Shown one piece after another: positions 35,881 to 46,700 of a DNA stretch of 64,000 nt (position 1 is the first letter of the stretch; the number at the start of each line of letters is the position of its first letter). Below the pieces are notes generated by a model. It saw only the letters and a program-made list of their open reading frames with translations. It had not been told where the DNA came from and did not search any database. The position numbers and the translations under genes are program-made. Location of the stretch: positions 80,980,847 to 81,044,846 of the forward strand of contig CM026404.1 in assembly GCA_014843695.1 (NCBI GenBank), read 5' to 3'. The stretch comes from Archivesica marissinica (lineage: Eukaryota > Mollusca > Bivalvia > Venerida > Vesicomyidae).

Positions 35881-37529
35881 ATGGCTACAACTAGGAGTGC
35901 TAATAAGGAAACTGAGGGGCCGGTTCACCCCGACTTGCAGACAACAGGTGATGAGATATGGGACAAATTAATGAGACTTCCCTTCTTTAATCAGGCAAAT
36001 CTGGAACGTCAGGGTGAGATTTATGAGAGAGAAAGAGAGAGGGAAGAAGTAAAACAAAGAGAAGAAAGAGAGAGAGACAGAGAGAGGGAAGAAGTAAAAC
36101 AAAGAGGGGAAAGAGAAGAGAAAGAAAGGGACAGGGAGGAAAGAATGCAAAGGGAGAAAATGCAGATGGAGATTCGCCTGAGAGAAATCCAGAGAGATCA
36201 GGAATCTCAGCAAAATAACCCCTCCATACAGATAATAGGCCCTCTAAGACAAACATTTCTGTTCCTATTTGGACCCAGACTATGAGGCCAGATAAATTCT
36301 TCGCAACATGTGAGAGACTGTTCGAAGCTAGCCAGGTCGCCAAACAAACATGGGTGGGCCATATTATAGACAAGTTGTCCGACAAGGCCAGAAATATATA
36401 TGCCACTCTTACTGTCCAAGACGCTAATAATTACGATACCCTCAAGGCCGCCATCTTGGATGAATATAGACTCTCACCCACTGTATATAGAAAGAATTTC
36501 TTCTCTTGGGTAAAGAAACCTCAGCAGACATATTCCGAATTCATTAAGGAATTAAGGGAGCAAATGACTCTATGGACGGAGAACAATGATCCGAGCGAGG
36601 TCAACTGGATCGAGCTGCTCTTGAGATATAGATTCGATTCCCAGCTAAGTGATGAGCTTAATTTGTTCATTCTGGATAAGAAAGCATCTACTCTCCAGGA
36701 ATGTATTTCCCTGGCCGATGAATATAACCTCCATCGCAGATTAGCGCCCAGGACACGGATTAATTCATATCCGAATTTGAAACCCAGATATACAGAACGC
36801 CGACCTCCAGCCCCAAGGCCATATATCCCATCACCCATGTATCGACCCAATATTAGGATAGATAATTCCCAAGCTACCCATAGAACTCCCCGGATAGAAA
36901 AATATTGTAGTTATTGTAGGCGTAATGGCCACGGACGAACAGAGTGTTGGGCAGATCCCAATTCACCTAGGTACAGGGGTACTAGAAACCTAGCAAACGG
37001 ACACCAAGTGTCCAATACTAGGATAGATAATTCCCAAGCTACCCATAGAACTCCCCGGATAGAAAAATATTGTAGTTATTGTAGGCGTAATGGCCACGGA
37101 CGAATAGAGTGTTGGGCAGATCCCAATTCACCTAGGTACAGGGGTATTAGAAACCTAGCAAACGGACACCAAGTGTCAAACACTACGCATAGTTCAGCCT
37201 TTATAACCAATGAGCCAGTGAACTCATGTGAAAATACCGAGATGGTAAATCCATTACTTGCCAAATATACAGGTCAAGCACGCATAAATAATAACACCGC
37301 ACAAGTGACGTATTTGAGAGATTCAGGTGCGACAATTAGTTTATTGTCGGCTACTGATCAGACCGCTGATCATTTAGAATACACAGGTGAACGGGTAACA
37401 ATCCGCGGTGTCAATTATATCCCTGGTAATTATCCGATAGCAAAGATTAGCGTCGATTGTCCAATATACCAAGGAACATTGAAGGTGGCTGTATTAAAAC
37501 ACAGATGCACCGCGGGGTGGATCTTATAA
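35881..37529 (+). pseudogene. gag and protease of a Ty3/gypsy-type retrotransposon, frameshifted
   Basis: ATG 35881 opens a frame with a Glu/Arg-rich charged helix (residues about 48-105, probable coiled coil) that ends at 36285. The gag core continues in another frame from before 36282 (MRPDKFFATCERLFEASQ), so a frameshift lies near 36245. Two CCHC zinc knuckles of the form CSYCRRNGHGRTECW follow; they are products of a 165-bp in-frame duplication (36855-37019 and 37020-37184). The aspartic protease has its catalytic D-S-G-A at 37320-37331. A second frameshift near 37500 puts the protease end (DLIIGND) into the next frame. Both breaks fall inside domains rather than at a typical programmed site, so the copy is probably dead. 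A splice-donor-like 'ggtaagta' in the leader near 35732 is notable. Described as found; not reconstructed. Confidence 0.85.
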
Positions 37530-38111
37530 TAGGTAACGACTGTGAAACTGCCCCTGTCACTGATTTGATTACCTGTGGCGTGGTTACACGCTCAAATAAG
37601 AAAATTATCCCGTTTGATGAAATTGTCACGTCCAACCCAGACTCAGAAAACACGACCGATACAAATCACAATGTCTTACCTTTTCGGAATACAATTGAGA
37701 TCAATTCCCCCTCTGAGAAAGCCAGTACAGTTAAACCCCAAAATATTCCCTCTATTGACGATTTGAGTCCTGATAAATTATTGCAAGAACAGAATCATGA
37801 CCCGACCTTAGCACCCCTCTGGGAAATGGCTCAAGAAGGAACACCTATTCGGCAAGGATATTACATCCAGCTCGAACCCCGACTACTTATGAGGAGAGAA
37901 CAACCTCAAGACACGTCCAAAGTTCGACCCTGGAAAATATATGATCAGGTGGTAGTTCCACGGGGATTCCGTGATCATATAACGGGACTCGCCCATGACA
38001 GTTTAAGTACGGGACACCAGGGACCTAGTAAGACCCTGAAGCGCATTAAGCGCCGCTTCTTTTGGCCGGGAATCCGCGCAGATGTTAAACGATTATGCCA
38101 TAGCTGTGGGC
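37530..38111 (+). pseudogene. Integrase N-terminal zinc-finger region of the same element, cut by gap
   Basis: The frame running from the protease end continues through a linker of about 140 residues to an H2C2 zinc finger: HDSLSTGH, then RRFFWPGIRADVKRLCHSCG, spacing H-x6-H-x26-C-x2-C. This is the integrase HHCC domain. No reverse transcriptase or RNase H lies between protease and integrase. Either these were deleted or the element has the Gmr1-type order, gag-protease-integrase-RT, known in some Ty3/gypsy elements of fish and invertebrates. The catalytic core and anything after it fall in the gap. Confidence 0.8.
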
Positions 38112-39111
38112 NNNNNNNNNNNNNNNNNNNNNNNNNNNNNNNNNNNNNNNNNNNNNNNNNNNNNNNNNNNNNNNNNNNNNNNNNNNNNNNNNNNNNNNNN
38201 NNNNNNNNNNNNNNNNNNNNNNNNNNNNNNNNNNNNNNNNNNNNNNNNNNNNNNNNNNNNNNNNNNNNNNNNNNNNNNNNNNNNNNNNNNNNNNNNNNNN
38301 NNNNNNNNNNNNNNNNNNNNNNNNNNNNNNNNNNNNNNNNNNNNNNNNNNNNNNNNNNNNNNNNNNNNNNNNNNNNNNNNNNNNNNNNNNNNNNNNNNNN
38401 NNNNNNNNNNNNNNNNNNNNNNNNNNNNNNNNNNNNNNNNNNNNNNNNNNNNNNNNNNNNNNNNNNNNNNNNNNNNNNNNNNNNNNNNNNNNNNNNNNNN
38501 NNNNNNNNNNNNNNNNNNNNNNNNNNNNNNNNNNNNNNNNNNNNNNNNNNNNNNNNNNNNNNNNNNNNNNNNNNNNNNNNNNNNNNNNNNNNNNNNNNNN
38601 NNNNNNNNNNNNNNNNNNNNNNNNNNNNNNNNNNNNNNNNNNNNNNNNNNNNNNNNNNNNNNNNNNNNNNNNNNNNNNNNNNNNNNNNNNNNNNNNNNNN
38701 NNNNNNNNNNNNNNNNNNNNNNNNNNNNNNNNNNNNNNNNNNNNNNNNNNNNNNNNNNNNNNNNNNNNNNNNNNNNNNNNNNNNNNNNNNNNNNNNNNNN
38801 NNNNNNNNNNNNNNNNNNNNNNNNNNNNNNNNNNNNNNNNNNNNNNNNNNNNNNNNNNNNNNNNNNNNNNNNNNNNNNNNNNNNNNNNNNNNNNNNNNNN
38901 NNNNNNNNNNNNNNNNNNNNNNNNNNNNNNNNNNNNNNNNNNNNNNNNNNNNNNNNNNNNNNNNNNNNNNNNNNNNNNNNNNNNNNNNNNNNNNNNNNNN
39001 NNNNNNNNNNNNNNNNNNNNNNNNNNNNNNNNNNNNNNNNNNNNNNNNNNNNNNNNNNNNNNNNNNNNNNNNNNNNNNNNNNNNNNNNNNNNNNNNNNNN
39101 NNNNNNNNNNN
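38112..39111. other. Assembly gap (1000 N)
   Basis: Placeholder gap. The rest of the gypsy-like element, its 3' LTR and the 5' exons of SCYL1 are expected in or around it, so the true distance is probably many kilobases. Confidence 1.
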
Positions 39112-39430
39112 ACCATTCATATTGTAGTGTTGACGGCCAACCATTCATATTGTAGTGTTGACGGCCAACCATTCATATTGTAGTGTTGACGGCCAACCAT
39201 TCATATTGTAGTGTTGACGGCCAACCATTCATATTGTAGTGTTGACGGCCAACCATTCATATTGTAGTGTTGACGGCCAACCATTCATATTGTAGTGTTG
39301 ACGGCCAACCATTCATATTGTAGTGTTGACGGCCAACCATTCATATTGTAGTGTTGACGGCCAACCATTCATATTGTAGTGTTGACGGCCAACCATTCAT
39401 ATTGTAGTGTTGACGGCCAACCATTCATAT
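39112..39430. repeat. 28-bp minisatellite, 11.4 perfect copies, at gap edge
   Basis: Unit 'accattcatattgtagtg' plus 'ttgacggcca', identical in every copy. The array begins at the gap, so its length is a minimum. Confidence 0.95.
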
Positions 39431-40727
39431 CACCAGGTGATAACTATTCTGTAAAAATCACAATAAATTTTACCATACCAGCAGCTCATGTTCACCACAA
39501 TAAAATTCCACTGTATGCAAAATAGAATATGAAACTTAAGTTGTATAATATTTACCTCTATCTCGAAAAAGGAATGGAACTTTCTCCAAACAAGGAACTG
39601 TATAAGGAGGACACTAATGTCTGTCTCACCTAATCTATGGACCTCAGATAGTTTTTAACATTTCATTTATACGAACTAGTTTACAATAAAATAAGAAATG
39701 TTCAAATCTCTAGATCATTTTATTGATTGGATGACCGTTGACAGCGTAATTCAGAATTGTTTCATTATCCCCGTTTGCCAATGTTTGTGTATATTGATTG
39801 ATGATTCAAGTGGTGACTATATAGTATATACCAATTTTGGATTCGTGAAACATAACGAAGACCTGGCCCCTTCAATACGGGTGATCGGGATGAATAATCA
39901 TGTAAATTGGTGTTTAGGACAACACAACCAAACAAACCAAAACATCATTGCAATTTGGGAGATTGTCGTTGTTAGCCAATCAGATATTTAGTGTATAATT
40001 AATGCTCTACAAATATTCTGTTTTGGCCAACGTTGAGATCTGCGAGGGCGGTTGGACAATGATAATAATAATTAGTAATGCTGCCTTGAATGCCACAACC
40101 TAATGCCCTGGGTAAGAAGAATTTCAACAGTCCACATACCCCAAGATCCATTTGCAGATTCATATTGTCAATTTTTGTTGATAATTGCTTGTTGCGTAGT
40201 AGCCAACCTTAATTAACAAAAAGAAATACACTTTCTTATGGAGGTTGGTGCACCAAGTACTGGTTAACCGCTGGAGCCTGCCAGAAAAGGTGTTGTTAGG
40301 AAACTGCCTGCCGGCGACATAGCCCAAAATGGAGCTGATGCAGGCGTATAACTCGAACAAACAATTTGATATAATAGTTAGGATGTCTGTCTCACAATCG
40401 AGGACCCTTTACGGCAAATCCAGATCTCGACTGGTGTGCGATACGGAAAATACAACCATTCTCAATGTACCCCTGTGAAAAAAGATTAGCCTACGAATAA
40501 GCATGTTATCTTTTAGACATGAAGGTTTATACCCTACCTTCTGACAGATGAACCACCTAGAACAAATCTTCATTTTTGGATTCCAAAGAAGCTGATGTCT
40601 GATTATGGCACCCCACCAGGTAACGCGCCAAGTATTGTAATAGTTCTACATTCCTTATATTATAGCCAGTCTTTTCAGAAATTCAGATTTCAAATGATGA
40701 TGCAATTATATTTTATATTTCATTTAG
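39431..40727. other. Intronic/intergenic stretch before the first visible SCYL1 exon
   Basis: Holds a SINE-C 3' part at 40231-40360 (+). The preceding SCYL1 exon (HEAT-repeat region) is not here. A short frame at about 40526-40611 (EPPRTNLHFWIPKKLM) ends at a possible donor, 'caccag|gtaacg', but has no recognised homology. Confidence 0.55.
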
Positions 40728-43700
40728 GGTGGTATTAGGACAAATACAACAGTGTGTCTTGGTAAAATTGGATCGTACTTGAACCCTCAGGTAACAGTAT
40801 ATTTATTATACTTATTCTTTAATCTTACGAAAATTCCTATTTCAGAATTATTTTTCAGCTACCTAAATGTAACAAAAATCTCGCTTAAAACATTCGAAAA
40901 GCTACCAATCCTGCAAAATTGCATGCACATGTTGAAGATGTGCTACCATGCACCCCTCCACCCTTGTGATATTATATGTATATGTTCTTTCATCAAACAG
41001 AAGTTGTACTCTGTAAAATATTCTTCATTTATGCCAAACAACGGCGGGGGGGGTGCATCAACTACCAATATTGAACACTACTAGTATGAAAACATATCTA
41101 TAATTCAGCTTAGGCAGCGTGTGCTGTGTTCTGCATTTCTGCGTGCCATCAAAGATCCATTTCCACCGGCGCGACAGGCTGGAATCATAGGCATGGGCGT
41201 CACACAACATTTATTTACAACGCCAGATATCGCTCATAAGATGATGCCCCCACTGTGTATGCTGACAATGGATCCTGAGAAGATTGTTAGAGATCAGGTA
41301 AGGTGATGAATACATTGTGTATGACCACAAATACAGCCAAGATTGTGAAAGTACGAGCATGATGATGAATAAAAAAAACTATACAAATCAAACTTCAGAT
41401 AAGAATTTAATTGAGGAAGCTGACATGTGGAAGGTCAGCGTTTGTACCTGGATGCCCGTCCGTGCACCTGGGATCTTCCTCCACCAATACTAACTGCAGA
41501 GTCGCCTTAAGACCTAAGCTGTTTGTGAGACTTTAAACCCCAAAGAAAAAAAAGAAAACTTTACGAGAATTTGTAAAAGTTAAACTGGTGAATATGTTTT
41601 ATTTTTGTGTTTATAAATGTAACAATTCACTTTCAATGATTTCTCATGTTACATCATTATTGTTTGCTCAATTTCGGTCCGCCTCCGAGTGGTCGCTGAC
41701 TTGTATACCACTGTAACCTATCATCACTGATGGTCACGGGTTCGAGCCCCGCTCAGGCCGTGTCTCATTTACATGAAAAAGTTGGCAGTTTCTAACGGAG
41801 ATTGGTGCATCCAAGTACTGGTTAACTGCTGGAGCCTGCCCAGGAAAGGTGTTGTTAGGTAAACTGCCCGCCGGCGATATAGCCCAAAATGGTGCTGATG
41901 TAGGCGTAAAACCCGAAATATAAATAAATTGCTCAATTTCGCATTTTCAAAGGAAATTAAACATACTGTGGTCAAATATGGAATTTAGAATCTGATTAGC
42001 TTTATCTGTGTAACATGTTCACCTTAGATCAACATTCCTTCACATAACTGAATATTTTGTGCCAGCGCCTTCTTTTATAATCATGCGCCTTCTTTTATTA
42101 TCAGATGCATTACTTATTTAGTAATGAAAATGTATCTTATGTATATAACAAGTATCCTTTCTTCTTTTACTAAATATATGTATATTTTCATAAAACCACT
42201 GCAGTATAAATTGTATGTTCATAATGAATTTATACTGCAGTGATTTTATGAAAATATACATATATTTAGTAAAAGAAGATACATGTTATATACATAGATA
42301 TATTTTCATTACTAAATAAGTAATGCATCTGATACTGAGTAAGGCACCATTAAAAGTTGAACATTCGATCATTACATCAGTATTTACGTTGTGAAGTCAT
42401 TTATGAATAAGGGGTCAAGTGGAATATTCACACAATAGTCCATACTGGGTAATATATTGATTCATATATTAAAATCCAGTTCTATTTCATGTTAGCATTA
42501 ACTCGGTAATATATTGAATTCACTTCTATTGCAATTTAGCATTAACTCCAATATATTTAATTCAATAATATTGCAATTTAGCATTAACTCTAATATATTT
42601 AATTCAATAATATTGCAATTTAGCATTAACTCGGTAATATATTCAATTCACTTCTATTGCATTTTAGCATTAACTTTAATATATTGAATTCAATTCTATT
42701 GCAGGTAATATATTGAATTCACTTCTATTGCAATTTAGCATTAACTCGGTAATATATTGAATTTAATTCTATTGCAATTTAGCATTAACTCAGTAATATA
42801 TTCAATTCAATTCTATTGCAGGTTAGCATTAACTCTTTAACTCTGTAATATATTGAATTAAAATCTAATGTAGGCAAGCATTAACACATTTTGAATCAAA
42901 TTATCTGACACATTAGATTTGACTATTTCAGGCTTTTAAAATATTAAAGAGTTTCATGGAGAGACTAGAGAAAGTATCGGAAAATCCAGATCTTCTGCAA
43001 GACTATGGTAAGTGTGAACACTTTATGCTAGTCTGTTCACTACTGCTCCTCTATGTCATGGCCATACCTATCACGAATACCATTATGGCTCGAGTGTGTC
43101 TTCACTATTGACCAAAATGTAGAATCCCACTTCGCTTTACGGTCTTTACCACAATTTGGAGACTGTTGTCATTGTTTAGACCCAGATCGTCCGCCTCCGT
43201 GGTCGAGTGGTTACGGTCGCTGACTTGTATACCACTGTAACCTATCGTCACTGATGGTCACAGGTTCGAGCCCCGCTCAGGCTGTGTCTCATTTATATGA
43301 AAAAGTTGGCAGTTTCTTATGGAGGTTGGTGCACCCAAGTACTGGTTAACCGCTGGAGCCTGCCCAGGAAAGGTGATGTTAGGTAAACTGCCCGCCGGCG
43401 ATATAGCCTAAAATGGTGCTGATGCAGGTGTAAAACCCGATATATAACATAACATAATTAGACCCAGAGCATCACAATATTGCAGGTAATATATTGAATT
43501 CACTTCTATTGCAATTTAACATTAACTCGGTAATATATTGAATTTAATTCTATTGCAATTTAGCATTAACTCGGTAATATTCACTATTGACCAAAATGTA
43601 GAATCCCACTGCGCTTTATGGTCTTTACCACAATTTGGAGACTGTTGTCATTGTTTAGACCCAGAGCATCACAATATTAATTTAGAAAAATATTTCTCTA

Positions 43701-46700
43701 GTTTCCACATTTGTTGTGTACCTTAAAGGTCACGGTCATGGGCTTCAAAGATCCCTATGGTATATGTAGCAAAACTATTCCAATCCAAATACCCTCTAGA
43801 TTGGAATTTGATCCAAATCAAATGATTTTCTTGGTCCAAATTATTTCCTTTCTTCCTTCGCACTATTCAATAAATGTAAGCCGGAACTCCTCTTTTTACC
43901 AGAATGAGCACATGAGCACAATGTACGGCTTTAAGGTTCCGAAATATAATTTGTGTACCAAATAAAAGATAAATCTTTGGAGTCTTTGAAAACAATGCAT
44001 CTCATTGAGATATTTTAATTGTTTTATGAGCCATGACGCTGTAACGTTCGAGGTGATTTTCTCAACTCACGGATGCTAGCGAGATCAGTGCTATTTATAG
44101 ATGCATGAGAAGTGTGAACATTTTGGTAAACCAGTCTGAGATATTACCGTGACCCGTGTAATTTTCCATTTGACTCGAGGAATTTCCAATTTGCAGAGTT
44201 TTTATTAGCCAATTTTGCCATATTTTAGCCAATGGCGACGTTTGCAATTGCCAACGTGGACCCTGTCATTTTTGCTATCATAAATTGCTTAATTAATACA
44301 TAGTTTGTATTTGTTGCTACCAGTAATGTGTGTACATTGTGTTCGTACAATCGTACAATTGTAGATAAAGATGTGTTATCGGGTGGTACAGTTAATAACA
44401 CGGCTGCTGGCTGGGCAGGATGGGCTATCGGCGGTGTATCAACACTCACCTCAAAGGTTTACAGCAAGGCAACAACAAAGGCTCAATCACAGGCTGGTAA
44501 GATGTTAGTTTTTCCACCAGAGATGTACAGACGGGTCAGTAGTCCAGTGGTTAACCCATTTGACTGCGAATCCAGGGATCCAGCCTGACACTAATAATAT
44601 TAAAAATCTTTCAGATGGGACTTCATGCCAGTGCTTTACACTGCACACATAAAAGAACCAGAGGAGACTCTGGAATGGATGTCTGTCTGTATCATTGCAC
44701 TATCCTCCGAAATCTAAATCTCTTCAGGAGTCCGCCTCCGTGGTCGAGTGGTTAAGGTCGCTGACTTGTATACCACTGTAACCTATCATCACTGATGGTC
44801 ACGGGTTCGAGCCCCGCTCAGGCCGCGTCTCATTTATATGAAAAAGTTGGCAGTTTCTTACGGAGGTTGGTGCACCCAAGTACTGGTTAACCGCTGGAGC
44901 CTGCCCAGGAAAGGTGTTGTTACTGATGCAGGCGTAAAACCCGAAATATAAATAAATAATAAATCTCTTCAGGCAGCGTCGCTCATATGAGTAACCGGTA
45001 GCAACGTTACATAAACTTAAAACCATACACAAACACCAGAGATGTTTATCCAGTGTTTCTTGGATTCACATCTCATTTGGTGTTAGCATTAGGATTGCCA
45101 TTTGGTTGCATGGGAGGCTGTTATGTAGCGCTAGTTCAGTCGACAACGTTTGTTCACGATGACTGATAAAAATGCTTGAAGAGTACAACTAAAATCTAAT
45201 CATGTTGCCTAATTATTGTTGATAAATTCCATACACATTTTGGAAAGGGCTGTTGCTAATGTTTTCAAAACTTGTAGCCCAATCCTTTTGCACTTTGAAA
45301 ATGTCATGTATATGGAGATTATTAGGATATATGTATGTTAGAAATGTGACAGTAATGTTACTGTGATACCTAATTATAAATTGTTATTCTCATTGTAAAA
45401 AAGCTGCAATAAAATACTATTAAATAAACTATTATTTTAAACAGAGATGTGTAAACACAGTCGATTCTATATCTACTAGTCTCAAGAGTTAATACATTGT
45501 TTATATTTGCATATTATAGGCTCTCAGATGAAAGGCTCATCCCAAACAGATACCAAAAAATCTAAGCCAACAACAGGGTCGTCTGCAGCATCACAGCCAA
45601 TTGTTTCTAATGATGCTGATGATGATAATGATGCTAATGATAATAATGATGACCAGTGGGGTGATGAGGAATGGGGTGATATTGATGTACGTTCATTTTA
45701 TTTATTTATTGCATTTTCCCAGTTCTTTCTCTATAAAGAATTTCTGTTATTGTTATATGTTATGTATTTCGGGTTTTACGCCTGCATCAGCACCATTTTG
45801 GGCTATATCGCCTGCGGGCAGTTTACCTAACAACACCTTTCCTGGGCAGGCTCCAGCGGTTAACCAGTACTTGGGTGCACCAACCTCCGTAAGAAACTGC
45901 TAACTTTTGCTAAAGAATTTCTATGCACATTAACAATATATGGTTGTATATATCCTGACCAAGTATGGTCATCGTCATTATATATGGTGGAACCCTCTTC
46001 ATTTTGCGTGTATTTTTATCCAATCAAATGCTTCAATTCATTATTGGTAGAAATTATATGTAAACAATAGTACATACTTTTGGAATAATTATTGTATGTT
46101 TATACAAATTTATTTTAGCTTGATTGCGAAACAAGTTCTTTCAACTTATATTATTCACTCTCGAGACCTCATTCCTGATGGAATCCATTGCCATGAAGGA
46201 GAGAGAAGAGGCAATGTGGAATTTAAATGCCTTGCCTAAAGGCACAATCATAACGGCTACAGCGGGGATCGCACTCCGGACCTTTCGCACTGTGCTATCA
46301 CGACTTCCACAATAATTATTGTATAATGAAGATATTGAGAAATATTCACGACAAACTATTAGCCATCATTTCCTCCGACGGACAGTATCCTGGAAATACT
46401 TCTTCCTTCTATCTGTGTATTTCAAGCTATATTTCTAACCTATGCTCTCCCATAAAAGTCACCTACTCTAAATATATTTGAGTGACTGGGTAAGCTGATA
46501 TAGACATAATGCTCAAGATCATCGCCAAAAATTAATATTTGACCTGTGTTTGAAACCTGAAACATGCCTACAAATTTAATAATGAAACAGTAAAACACAA
46601 TTTAACCATTCTTGCAGACCTCTGCATCCACTGGTGATAATGTCAGATCTTCTCAAAGAGTTCCATCACATGGTGATAACACTACAACTGATGATGATAA

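Noticed and set aside
39698..39991. 97-codon frame
   Set aside because: No domain, no splice signals, composition like surrounding non-coding DNA.
40526..40611. Possible extra exon (EPPRTNLHFWIPKKLM) before the first SCYL1 exon
   Set aside because: Open frame ends at a fair donor, but the acceptor side has a stop close by and the peptide does not match SCYL1 or a family I recognise.
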